Shown piece by piece: positions 39,701 through 47,241 of a stretch of DNA of 64,000 nt. The notes under the pieces are model-generated. The model was not told the origin of the DNA and made no database searches. It worked only from the letters and a program-made list of their open reading frames with translations. The first letter of the stretch is position 1. Each line of letters starts with the position of its first letter. The stretch is from an uncultured Lachnospiraceae bacterium (GTDB lineage Bacteria > Bacillota > Clostridia > Lachnospirales > Lachnospiraceae): contig ONHF01000011.1 of assembly GCA_900317555.1 (NCBI GenBank), positions 1 through 64,000 on the forward strand, read 5' to 3'. Made by a program: the position numbers and the translations under genes.

Positions 39701-39841
39701 CGGCGCCGTTTCCGCCGGACTCACCACGGGGCTCTCCGCCAAACTCTCCATGGCAGCGTTTTCACTTGCAAGTACCGTAAGCTGCGGAGAGAACAATAGC
39801 AGCGCCGCAAGCAGCCAGGATACTCTTCCCGGACGTTTCAT
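36722..39841 (-). CDS. Large LPXTG adhesin with fibro-slime domain (pilus tip)
   Basis: A 1,039-residue surface protein. It has a signal peptide ending near VLAS, then about 130 residues of Ala/Glu/Ser-rich low complexity, a large middle region, and near residue 622 the motif GDDDVWVFIDGKLALDLGG typical of fibro-slime (PA14-like) domains that bind ligands or sugars. A further Cna-B-like region follows (about residues 880-960). The sorting signal is LPKTGGSG, with a membrane span and basic tail. Start ATG follows GAAAGGAGG; it overlaps the backbone gene by four bases. Size, position and LPXTG fit the adhesive tip pilin. Confidence 0.92.
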   Translation of the reverse strand: MKRPGRVSWLLAALLLFSPQLTVLASENAAMESLAESPVVSPAETAPGSEVSAEENAAAAAESEGTEGMRSSAEVSSAGSYEAGDAAETSAADTAPAASDETPVTERAAADSAATCEIPAAENAAATDSAAAGEIPSAEGTADEPQTKAKAGFSEEEAEPAVIKTRTVYLDAALSGICYQDSPAGSGSGIPGEDGIVRYAVFGGQNQCLAQGEMSRLPEYSEDGRTWKAVYSAEVPEEAETICFCSSAEDPAAGTPDGTITGYGSSTGYLPIPEMENPCFYADAGDPVVYTSGARRGYWDSVYSVRSPEKENDEKGEPQDILDVPQGQMPGTAGMTYVPATVYDYYSDIEMNGENRFGKSVNGVNYRSFMPFRILDETMSDYYRSHNAPAPIYTGAFSGSERKEDAGFEYLRKEMNLFGSEDYAKFYWANVAIKNIHGEDAASSYNSAAWNLAGHELQGYDGTGSGNLLCYGTDAPMPYFSEAFLEGGNSRNTQVGKVFKNTAFPFFRSERDGDGIAYWTYDSMATSLHLYETGTPDERYKYYLADTGRQPWSKNVGCPGDQPAVANPYGFFPLNDRRTSMSGADYDYGFGVRMDIDFKLTQDGNLVDTTGTPRPITFNFSGDDDVWVFIDGKLALDLGGAHGKSYGCINFSSDLPYQSSYNEYTSSPETAQVSAGTVFNSAVKKSLGFENLTEGPQTVPLDPSLRSPGMHTMTLFYMERGLWESNMKVEFNFLLDDTLHVRKKVNVDSVNPLFKELLGSQTYRLEAAGQSFELGDGEEKSFRDVFKRGSTVHLEEQASALYKTNVTLLENGTDVTELVKKSGGDLRDLVFRSYLNPDDINAGIDLTALFTNTVNTGSLIVDKRSSDGSSLAGIYHFKVRFTLPAGQTAETEFDIAPSSGIHTHAIRGVPIGTRYEIEEVSASDKTKLMKIEGPSLQPELFHSEDGKASGTIAPKASSGQDGAADDVLEQPGAVSNVSRQANPADDASGPEYTVTFYNGLPPAFDLPKTGGSGILLFLLCGGTLAAAGFAFIRERQALH

Positions 39842-41646
39842 GGCCTGCCTCCTTTCTTTCCGGGAAGGCCGGAAAGCAGCACAATTCCCGCCATAGCCGC
39901 CGCTGTAATGCCGGCGCCGTAGAAGATCGCCGTACCGGTCCCGCCGGTAACCGGCAGGAGCACACTCGACCTGTTGGTCACATTTGAACGTACTGTTCCG
40001 TCTTCCAGAAGAACACCGTACGGATCCTGCCCGTTCTCCTTCGAGGCGCTGTCATGTGTCCTTGTCTTTCCCTCCTGCTCCACGGAGATTTTCAGGCTGT
40101 CAAGCTTCCCTTTAATTCCGTTCTGATCCTTCATCCCGGCAGTGATCACGATTTTGACATCGTCTCCCGCGCGGTAACCGTCCGGCGCCTGCAGCTCTTT
40201 GATGTAATACATACCGCTGTCAAGTCCTCTGATGCCAAACCTTCCTTTCGCGGCACCTGTCTGTCCGGAGGTCAGTCTGGCGGCGCTGCTCTCGTCTCTT
40301 GTCCAGCCGGTTAAATCGATGACACTGCCGTCTTTTCCAGTTGCGTACTCGGTAACACCGCCGCGCTTCCTGTAAAGCTCAAATACAGCGCCGCCCAGCG
40401 CGAGTGATTCGTCGCTGCTGTCTGTTTTGCTGAGCAGAAGCTGATACGTATAAACCTCTGTCTTCTCCTGCGGCGTCGTATCCACGCGTCCCTTGCCGCC
40501 CTCATTCGGATCGTTGGAAAACGAGAGCGTGGCGCGGTTCTCATTCCCTTTGCTGCCGCAAACCGCATTCCCGTTCATGACGCAGTCATACGTCACGATG
40601 ATTCTCTCATCCGCCCGGAAAGACGGAACCGCCTTTTTCAGATCATCAAACCGCACAGTCAGATCATGCCCGCTGCAGGTAATCTTCAGTCCTTCTGCAC
40701 CGGACAGGTCCTTTGTTCCCGCGTCCTTATAGGCTGCGTTCTCATTGTCCGCAAGATAGACCCTGACAGAATCCGCGCCTTTCATAGAAAGCCCGTCGCC
40801 GGTCTGATCCTGAAAAACATACTGATACGTGTCGTACACATCATAATTGTCCGGCAGAGTGCCGATCAGCTTGTACGAAACGGTGCCGCCGAAAGAACAG
40901 TCGGCCGCATCCTTATACTCCGCGCCATGAAGCGTTTCGCCGGAGGCGCTGAGTTCCCGCACTTTCTTTGTCAGCGACGGCACTGCCGTCTTGAGCTCCG
41001 CAGACTCCTGTCCTGAAACAATCCGCAGCATAAATTGTGTAACAGACTCCGCTTTTCCATCCTTCTCCGAAGTTGCGCTTTCATCGCGAAGAAGGTAGTA
41101 TCCTTCCGGCAGGCCGGTAAAAACAGCGCTCCCCTGCGCCGCCTGCACAGACTGCGCCGCGTCTTTGAGCGAAAGCGACAAAACATCCGCGAAGGCCTTG
41201 CTCTCCATGGCGCCCGCGTCTTTCATGGCAGCAGCCGCCGCGGCGGCGCCCTCTTCCATGGAGATATTCGCAAAGCGCTTGCCGATCAGCGGACTTTTCC
41301 GCAGCCTTTCCATCAGCTGACTGTCCGCAGTGACACCGGGCCCCCAGAGAATCTGCGTAAGCCGTCCCTTTTCGTCAGCCGCGCCTGTGAAGATACAATA
41401 CGCCTTATATGTATGCCCGTTGACCGCGCCGGTAAGCGTAACACTGCCGGCCTTCGCGGAAGCTCCTGAGGCTGTCTCCGCGCTGCTTCCCGGAAGCGAA
41501 GCGTTTACCCCGGTGCCCGCTCCGCCGCCGGTTCCCGCCTCTGAAGCGGGTCCGGCCGCATGCACCGGCACGGCAGCCCCCGCTGCCGAAAGTGATACTG
41601 TCAGAAAAACGGCTGCCAGAGCAGCCTGAAAGCGTAAAGATTTCAT
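39838..41646 (-). CDS. Major backbone pilin (isopeptide-forming)
   Basis: A 602-residue pilin of the SpaH/EbpB type. The signal peptide ends near VHAAG. The pilin-motif lysine is likely in SLTKKVREL (about residue 230), the sortase attack site for polymerisation. An E-box YYIKELQAPDGY lies near residue 480, within a Cna-B domain that would form an internal isopeptide bond. The sorting signal LLPVTGGTG (about residue 563) is followed by a span and GKKGGRP tail. Start ATG follows AGGAGG. It is the first and probably most abundant gene product of the pilus operon. Confidence 0.93.
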   Translation of the reverse strand: MKSLRFQAALAAVFLTVSLSAAGAAVPVHAAGPASEAGTGGGAGTGVNASLPGSSAETASGASAKAGSVTLTGAVNGHTYKAYCIFTGAADEKGRLTQILWGPGVTADSQLMERLRKSPLIGKRFANISMEEGAAAAAAAMKDAGAMESKAFADVLSLSLKDAAQSVQAAQGSAVFTGLPEGYYLLRDESATSEKDGKAESVTQFMLRIVSGQESAELKTAVPSLTKKVRELSASGETLHGAEYKDAADCSFGGTVSYKLIGTLPDNYDVYDTYQYVFQDQTGDGLSMKGADSVRVYLADNENAAYKDAGTKDLSGAEGLKITCSGHDLTVRFDDLKKAVPSFRADERIIVTYDCVMNGNAVCGSKGNENRATLSFSNDPNEGGKGRVDTTPQEKTEVYTYQLLLSKTDSSDESLALGGAVFELYRKRGGVTEYATGKDGSVIDLTGWTRDESSAARLTSGQTGAAKGRFGIRGLDSGMYYIKELQAPDGYRAGDDVKIVITAGMKDQNGIKGKLDSLKISVEQEGKTRTHDSASKENGQDPYGVLLEDGTVRSNVTNRSSVLLPVTGGTGTAIFYGAGITAAAMAGIVLLSGLPGKKGGRP

Positions 41647-41781
41647 GATAGGACCTCCTGAAGATAGGACTGCAGATCAGAATGCAGAGCATTCTGAAAA
41701 GACTCCGGACAGCATTTCGCGTGTGATGCGGGAGCTGTCCCTGAACGCTGGCTGCTTTCGAATAAGCGGCCGATATGGATT

Positions 41782-41809
41782 ATTGTAATCGGAATCTGAT
41801 AAATGAGAA
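41782..41809 (-). promoter_or_regulatory. Predicted pilus-operon promoter
   Basis: On the minus strand a weak TTCTCA and a good TACAAT are 16 bases apart, giving a leader of about 130 bases. The weak -35 box suits activation by a factor bound at the direct repeats just upstream. Confidence 0.5.
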
Positions 41810-41816
41810 GTGTTTT

Positions 41817-41847
41817 GGCACGAATCGGGGGAAACTGTGGCACGAAT
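41817..41847 (-). promoter_or_regulatory. Paired direct repeats upstream of the pilus promoter
   Basis: On the minus strand ATTCGTGCC occurs twice, starting 22 bases apart (plus-strand GGCACGAAT at 41817-41825 and 41839-41847). The nearer copy lies seven bases from the -35 box. Two-turn spacing is that of dimeric activators such as LytTR-domain response regulators, although the sequence is not the known LytTR consensus. Confidence 0.55.
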
Positions 41848-41913
41848 TGTCCGGGCTTATATAGTGTCCTGTGACCGCAGGTACAGAACATGACTCACAA
41901 GGGCAGAACAAAA

Positions 41914-41943
41914 GGACACGCACTGCCCCCACAGTGCGTGTCC
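41914..41943 (-). terminator. Terminator of the small gene at 42.0 kb
   Basis: GGACACGCACTG and CAGTGCGTGTCC make a perfect 12-base-pair stem followed on the minus strand by TTTTGTT. It insulates the pilus operon from the upstream unit. Confidence 0.9.
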
Positions 41944-41982
41944 CCACGATGACTTGCAGATATACGGTTTACGTGCAGATTT

Positions 41983-42210
41983 CTATGAGGAAAGCGGAAA
42001 ATTTCCCATACTTCCCCTGTTTCCGTTGATCGTGTACTGGACGCGGTCTTCCTCCGGCTGCAGCGAAAAGTCGATCGAATGAACATCTTCCAGCGAGTTC
42101 CCGCAGCGCTCCCACGCTTCCATGGCCCTGGTCACAATCTGTTCTTCGGTAATGACCCTGTTCCTGTAATGAATCTGAAATGTGCTGTCAATCTTATTTC
42201 TGGTTTCCAT
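41983..42210 (-). CDS. Small protein of unknown function (DUF6465-like)
   Basis: About 75 residues, starting METRNKIDSTFQIHYRN, with a helix-strand layout and the closing strand DRVQYTINGNRG. The pattern of an N-terminal strand, a helix with TEEQIVTRAMEAW and a C-terminal PEEDRVQYTING stretch resembles small DUF6465-type proteins of Lachnospiraceae; that match is from memory and uncertain. A TTG four codons upstream is an alternative start and no strong ribosome site is seen. It has its own promoter (42311-42340) and terminator and lies between the histidine kinase and pilus genes. Confidence 0.65.
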   Translation of the reverse strand: METRNKIDSTFQIHYRNRVITEEQIVTRAMEAWERCGNSLEDVHSIDFSLQPEEDRVQYTINGNRGSMGNFPLSS

Positions 42211-42310
42211 TTTTATCCGCAAGCCTTAGACGAACAATCAATTCAACCCGATTTCTGATTTAATCATGCGAAACATTATCAGCAGTTTAATGTCCACTGT
42301 TTATGATTGC

Positions 42311-42340
42311 ATTATAGCACAGATTCCAGAAAAATAACAA
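42311..42340 (-). promoter_or_regulatory. Predicted promoter of the small gene at 42.0 kb
   Basis: On the minus strand TTGTTA and TATAAT are 18 bases apart, and TGC directly precedes the -10 box (extended -10). The leader is about 95 bases. Confidence 0.75.
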
Positions 42341-42394
42341 AAGAAACTGCGTCCCCCCACCGGTGATCTGCATTCCATAAGGCCGGCGCTTGCG

Positions 42395-44530
42395 TCAAGC
42401 CGCAGGAAATGTCACCTTCACCTTGAACAAGTCTCCTTCAATTATGACTTCGAAGGTTCCGTTCATCAGCTCTGTCAGGCCGCGCGCGATCGAAAGCCCG
42501 AGGCCGCTCCCTTCCGTCGAACGGGCAATATCGCCGCGGACAAAGCGCTCTGTCAGCTCCTGCGCCGTGATATGAAGCTTAGCCTCGGAAATATTCAAAA
42601 ACGCAATCTCCACCTTTCCATCCGGCTGCCGCACATCAATATACGCGCGGGTTCCCGGCATCGAATACTTGTACATGTTGCTGAACAGATTCGAAAAGAC
42701 TCTGCCGAGCTGATCCGGATCGGCCTTGATCATCACCGCGCCTTCCCCGGTTCCTTCCAGATCAAGATCGATTTTCTTCGAAGTAAGCTTTTCACTGTAC
42801 TCTCCGGCCATCATGCTGATCATGGTGGTGACATCCAGAGGCATCATGGAAAGCTTCACCTTGCCGCTGCCGGCTCTGCTGGCGTCCATAATGTCGACGG
42901 TGAGCTTCCGAAGGCGAGCGGCTTGTTTTTGCAGGATCGCAAGGTATTCCTGCTGCTGCTCCTGCGTGATATCGTCTTTGGACAGCAGGTCCACGTAATT
43001 GACTATTGAAGTCAGAGGTGTCCGGATATCGTGAGAAACATTTGTAATCAGCTCCGTCTGCATATGCTCGGACTTCATACGTTCCTCGACCGCCTTGTCA
43101 AGCGAATCGCTGATCGAGTTGAGCGCCCGCGCCATCTGCAGAAGATCCGCCGGCATGCCCTCTTCCGTCACTTTATGATCAAAGCTGCCTTCGGAAATCC
43201 TGTCCGCGCCTTCCTTGAGCGCCGCAAAAGATCCGAGCGCTTCCTGCAGCTTCCTGTAGCGGTAAACGCTCCACGCAATATACAGAGCCGCGGTCAGCAG
43301 CACCGTCGGATACGATCCGGACAGCGCACTGAACAGTACGACAAGCCCCATAATCATGGTAATTCCCGTCTCCCCAAGGAAGTGCCCGCGCGCCCTGCGG
43401 TAAAGATTTTCAACGCCGGTCAGACTGTTTTCCCTTTCCCGTCTTTTAGCGGCCTGCTGCCGCACCCATGCGATGAAACGGCAAAACAACGTGTTCCGAA
43501 AAATCAATCCCCATTTGCACTGGATCGCGATGCCACGCAGCAGCAAAGCCGTCGCGGCCGAAAAGAGAAGCAGCAGAATCATGAGGCCGATTGCATCAGA
43601 CGCGGCGCTGCCGGAGTCGAGCGCCGGCGCAGTACCAAGCAGAATTCCGCACAGAATCAGATAGAGAACGCAGGAAAGATCGGCAGGAAGCAGGGCGATG
43701 CCGCTCACTTCGATATAATCATTATCGCGCAGCATCCGTATGTTCTCCGGCCTGTCTTTATGCTGCGGCTCCGCCACATGCCCTGCCGCGAGCAGGTAGA
43801 GCACTGCGAAAACGACGGCCAGAATCGCGCTTGCCGCAAAAACAATCAGAAGGACTGTCAGCATGCTCCGCAGATTGTGCGCTGCCGGAGCGATCCTCGT
43901 GAACAGATCCGCACCGGCGCGCAGCGGCTGCGGAATCAGGCAGAGGACAGCGCAGTCCGATACACCTTCCGGTTTTTCGATCGGCATGCCGGTCTCCGGA
44001 TCATAGGAATCATTGTAAATGCCGGAAGATCCGAGATTATACGGCCACTCGAACAGCCCGCGGTCATAGCTTAAAGTGTAATAGCTCACATCTTTCCCGT
44101 AAGCAAAGTCAAACGCGAAGACTCTGCTTCCTTTTACTGTCTCCCCTTGCAGATGCCGCAGGATCAGCTGTATCTCATCCGCGTCCGCGGTTTGATCCGC
44201 GATTGTATACTTCGAGAGTTTCAGCTTCCCTTTCCTTGCTTCTTCCGAAAGACTCCGGGTATCCGTGTCTTCCACTATCACATATTTGAAGTTGCTGTTT
44301 CGAAAGTCCAGCGAAGAATCTCCGGTCAGCGCCGCAACCGCGTATTTTCGCGCGGCATCTTCGTAAAATGTTTTCTCAAGGGAAGCTTCACTCTTTCCAA
44401 GGTTCCCGCCGAAATAAGCCAGCATTCCGCCGCCGGCGGCCGTCGTCAGAATGCAGACGATTGCCAGTATAAAAAACGTAATTTTCACAGCGGTGCTGGT
44501 GCGCCAGTGTCTGTTTTTCTCTTTACGCAT
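42395..44530 (-). CDS. Sensor histidine kinase with multi-span membrane region
   Basis: A 711-residue kinase. After a short basic start there is a first span (ITFFILAIVCILTTAAGG), an extracellular sensor region of about 180 residues, then five or six more spans with a cytoplasmic insert. A HAMP-like helix leads to the phospho-accepting histidine in NVSHDIRTPLTSIVNY. The ATP-binding domain has NLFSNMYKYS (N-box) and GSGLGLSIARGL (G-box). The ATG at 44530 follows AAAGGG. It is translated 34 bases after its response regulator. The extracellular part could sense surface or pilin stress, but this is only context. Confidence 0.95.
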   Translation of the reverse strand: MRKEKNRHWRTSTAVKITFFILAIVCILTTAAGGGMLAYFGGNLGKSEASLEKTFYEDAARKYAVAALTGDSSLDFRNSNFKYVIVEDTDTRSLSEEARKGKLKLSKYTIADQTADADEIQLILRHLQGETVKGSRVFAFDFAYGKDVSYYTLSYDRGLFEWPYNLGSSGIYNDSYDPETGMPIEKPEGVSDCAVLCLIPQPLRAGADLFTRIAPAAHNLRSMLTVLLIVFAASAILAVVFAVLYLLAAGHVAEPQHKDRPENIRMLRDNDYIEVSGIALLPADLSCVLYLILCGILLGTAPALDSGSAASDAIGLMILLLLFSAATALLLRGIAIQCKWGLIFRNTLFCRFIAWVRQQAAKRRERENSLTGVENLYRRARGHFLGETGITMIMGLVVLFSALSGSYPTVLLTAALYIAWSVYRYRKLQEALGSFAALKEGADRISEGSFDHKVTEEGMPADLLQMARALNSISDSLDKAVEERMKSEHMQTELITNVSHDIRTPLTSIVNYVDLLSKDDITQEQQQEYLAILQKQAARLRKLTVDIMDASRAGSGKVKLSMMPLDVTTMISMMAGEYSEKLTSKKIDLDLEGTGEGAVMIKADPDQLGRVFSNLFSNMYKYSMPGTRAYIDVRQPDGKVEIAFLNISEAKLHITAQELTERFVRGDIARSTEGSGLGLSIARGLTELMNGTFEVIIEGDLFKVKVTFPAA

Positions 44531-44564
44531 GTTTTTCCCTTTCCGATGCAAAACGCGCTGCCTC

Positions 44565-45278
44565 TTACCCGAGACGGTATCCCCTGCCCCAGACCAGAAT
44601 GATGTACCGGGGATCCGACGGATTGATCTCAATCTTCTCCCGCAGATGCCGGATGTGCACCGGAACCGAGCTTACAAGTCCTTCGTAGTCCTCGTGCCAC
44701 ACCTGGCGGACAATCTCCTTCGGAGAAAAGACTTTCCCCTGACTGCGAAGCAGCAGCCGGAGAATATCGTATTCGGTCGGTGTCAGCTGCAAAACATCCC
44801 CGTCCAGCGTAACCTCCTTCTTCCTGTCATCGAGCACAAGACCGCGGTAGGAGATCGTCGTTACTGCGCCGCTGTTTTCGCTGACCGCGCTCTTCTCTGC
44901 CTGCGCGCCGCCAAGCAGAAGGTACCGCCGCAGGGCGCTCTTTACTCTCGCAAGCAGCTCCGCAGGATTGAACGGCTTGGTAATGTAATCGTCCGCACCG
45001 AGGTTCAGACCGAGGACCTTGTCGGTATCCTCCGCCTTCGCCGTAAGAAGAATGACCGGAAGATTGCTGCTCTCCCGGATTCTCGAAAGTGCCTCGATGC
45101 CGTCCATCACCGGCATCATGACATCCAGAATCACAAGATCGGGTTTGTCCGTTTCAAGTTTTTCGACAGCCTCTTTTCCGTTGAAAGCGGTCACGGTATC
45201 GTATCCGCTCCCTTTCAGATAAATGCAAATTGCCTTTACAATGTCGTGATCGTCATCACAGACCAGAATTCTGCTCAT
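44565..45278 (-). CDS. OmpR-family response regulator
   Basis: A 237-residue two-domain regulator. The receiver has DDD near residue 10, the phosphorylated Asp52 in VILDVMMPVMDG, Thr in ILLTAKAED and Lys in DYITKPF. The C-terminal winged helix holds LTPTEYDILRLLLRSQGKVFSPKEIV and a recognition helix with VPVHIRHLREKI. Start ATG follows GAGGTACC. The promoter carries phased TTAAGAA repeats, suggesting autoregulation. The partner kinase follows in the same operon. Confidence 0.96.
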   Translation of the reverse strand: MSRILVCDDDHDIVKAICIYLKGSGYDTVTAFNGKEAVEKLETDKPDLVILDVMMPVMDGIEALSRIRESSNLPVILLTAKAEDTDKVLGLNLGADDYITKPFNPAELLARVKSALRRYLLLGGAQAEKSAVSENSGAVTTISYRGLVLDDRKKEVTLDGDVLQLTPTEYDILRLLLRSQGKVFSPKEIVRQVWHEDYEGLVSSVPVHIRHLREKIEINPSDPRYIILVWGRGYRLG

Positions 45279-45307
45279 GAAAGGTACCTCTTTGTTTTGA
45301 TGGTTTT

Positions 45308-45365
45308 ATTGTAACAGGAGTTCACTTAAGAGAATTGAAGGATATGATTAAGAAGTTTTTAAGAA
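45308..45365 (-). promoter_or_regulatory. Response-regulator promoter with 11-base-phased repeats
   Basis: The -10 box TACAAT is at 45308-45313 (minus strand) with no good -35 box. TTAAGAA (plus strand) occurs at 45348 and 45359, with TTAAGAG at 45326, i.e. steps of 22 and 11 bases. The nearest copy covers the -35 position. Direct repeats one helical turn apart are typical OmpR-family binding sites. Confidence 0.6.
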
Positions 45366-45367
45366 AC

Positions 45368-45405
45368 GGAAGCATCCGCTGCCTTCTTCCGGCACCGGAT
45401 GCTCC
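45368..45405 (-). terminator. Terminator of the helicase gene
   Basis: AGCATCCG and CGGATGCT, extended by GG/CC around a bulged base, form the stem just after the uvrD-like stop codon; on the minus strand it is followed by GTTTCTT. It lies partly within the upstream region of the response regulator promoter. Confidence 0.6.
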
Positions 45406-45414
45406 GGATAAGAT

Positions 45415-47241
45415 CTATCTGCTTTTTCCGCGGATCAGCCCGGCATCTCTCAGATACCGGCAGGGCTTTTGCGTATAAGAGATATACAGCTCGTCCTCGG
45501 CCCTTGTCACAGCCACATAAAAGAGCCGCCGCTCTTCCTCGAGCTCTTCCTGCGTCCGCCCGCCTTCCGGCGAAAGGTCGGCCGAAAGGATGTAGACTTT
45601 CTTCCACTGCATGCCTTTGGCGCCGTGAAATGTCGTGAAAAACACGCCCCGCTCTCCGCCTGTCTCTCGCAGGCTTTCCCGGAAATCCCGCACTTTCCGG
45701 TCAAACTCCGGAAAGTCCTTCGTTCCCGCGGCAAGCTTTCGGAGCAGGTCAAATTCCATCTGAAAATAATCTTTGTCCTGATGCAGAAACTCCGCGTGCT
45801 CCTGCAGATAGTCGTAGTAATCCATTCCGTACTGCATGTAACTTAAAAGCCGCGGCGGGTCCATCCCCGCCATCTCGTTAAAGTCCTCGTACATGCTGTC
45901 CAGATTATCGAGAATGCTGCGGCGCCTGTATGCCTTGTCGGCCGTCTGTAAGCAGGCGCTGTAAACCGCGCGCCGGTTCATCCCGGACCGAATGAGGGAA
46001 GGGCTGATATACCTTGTCGGCCGGTTGATTACGCGCCGCAGCGCGTACATATCGTCCGGGTTCTGAGACAAACGATAATAGCTGACAATATCACGGTAGA
46101 CCTGCCCTTTTGCAACGTCCGGAAATGCTTCGCCGATTTCCAAAGGAATTTCCTTTTCGCGGCAAAACAGCGCCGGCAGCATCCCCGTCCTCCGCGTCCT
46201 GTACAATACAGCGATGTCCTCCGCGGTAACCCCTGCCGACAGGTCCTTTCGCAGCTCGGTCCGCAGGGCGATCGCCTGATGCAGCTGATCGCTCTCCTGA
46301 ACGACGCGGATGAGGGCGCTTCCTTCTCTTTGCGGCCGGAACTTTTTCGGATAGCGCAGATGATTTCTGCGGATCAGATGATCTGCCGTTTCTACAATCC
46401 CGGGGAGGCTCCTGTAATTGACGCCGAGCGTGATTTTTACGCAGTCGGGATACCGCTTTTCAAATCCTTTGAAAACCTGAGGATCTGCGTCCCGGAAGCC
46501 GTAAATCGACTGGTCATCGTCTCCGACGACGCAGATGTTACGGTGATTTGCGGCAAGCAGGTAAAAAAGCTGCGCCTGCAGCTTTCCCGTGTCCTGAAAC
46601 TCGTCGATCAGACAGTAGTCGAAGCGGTCCTGCCATTGTTTTCTCGTCGTCTCTTCCCGCGAAAGCACCCGGTACGCCATCATGACAAGATCGTCGTAGT
46701 CGATCTCCTTCCGCTCGTATTTGCGTTTCTTGTACGCCTTGAAAATTTCAACGACCGCTTCTTCCTGATCCGGTTTCTCCCCGAAAAAGTCTGCTGCAGC
46801 GCAGCGGCTGAGCCTGTTCATCAGATCCGTGACCGCCTGCGGATCACCGCCATCCAGCAGTTCGCCGTAGGTGCCGCTGTATCTGGTCCGGATTTCCTTC
46901 AAAAAGGCAAACAGCTCTTCCTGCGGAAAAAACTTCAGTTTTTCGCGTCCGTACCGTTCGCCGAGTATCTGATAGCATAACGAATGGATCGTGCAGAAAA
47001 CCGGGCTTTTCCCTTCATAGTGCGCCGCGTACCGGCTCTTCATCTCCAGCGCCGCGTTTCTGGAGAACGTGACAGCAAGGATCCGCGCCGGAGAGACGCC
47101 GCGCGCGCAGAGCGCGTGAATCCGTTCCAGCAGGACGGTTGTCTTGCCGCTCCCCGCGCAGGCCAGGATCATGACCGGACCGTCCAGCTGCTGCACGGCT
47201 TTCATCTGCCCGGGATCCAGCGCGGCATATATCTGTTTCAT
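45415..47241 (-). CDS. UvrD/PcrA-type ATP-dependent DNA helicase
   Basis: A 608-residue SF1A helicase. Motif I is ACAGSGKT (27-34), motif II IDEFQDT, motif III VVGDDDQSIYGFRDA, motif IV NYRS, and motifs V-VI are FHGAKGMQW and RRLFYVAVTRAED. It is about 100 residues shorter than PcrA, mostly because the 2B region is reduced, so it may be a UvrD paralogue rather than the main PcrA. It starts within the PBP1A stop region (four-base overlap), so the two are co-translated, an unusual pairing of DNA repair with wall synthesis. Confidence 0.95.
   Translation of the reverse strand: MKQIYAALDPGQMKAVQQLDGPVMILACAGSGKTTVLLERIHALCARGVSPARILAVTFSRNAALEMKSRYAAHYEGKSPVFCTIHSLCYQILGERYGREKLKFFPQEELFAFLKEIRTRYSGTYGELLDGGDPQAVTDLMNRLSRCAAADFFGEKPDQEEAVVEIFKAYKKRKYERKEIDYDDLVMMAYRVLSREETTRKQWQDRFDYCLIDEFQDTGKLQAQLFYLLAANHRNICVVGDDDQSIYGFRDADPQVFKGFEKRYPDCVKITLGVNYRSLPGIVETADHLIRRNHLRYPKKFRPQREGSALIRVVQESDQLHQAIALRTELRKDLSAGVTAEDIAVLYRTRRTGMLPALFCREKEIPLEIGEAFPDVAKGQVYRDIVSYYRLSQNPDDMYALRRVINRPTRYISPSLIRSGMNRRAVYSACLQTADKAYRRRSILDNLDSMYEDFNEMAGMDPPRLLSYMQYGMDYYDYLQEHAEFLHQDKDYFQMEFDLLRKLAAGTKDFPEFDRKVRDFRESLRETGGERGVFFTTFHGAKGMQWKKVYILSADLSPEGGRTQEELEEERRLFYVAVTRAEDELYISYTQKPCRYLRDAGLIRGKSR

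Noticed and set aside
38143..39780. Several plus-strand open frames opposite the pilus adhesin
   Set aside because: They lie antisense to a continuous 1,039-residue protein with signal peptide, fibro-slime motif and LPXTG end, and their translations are Ser/Pro/Arg-rich without domains.
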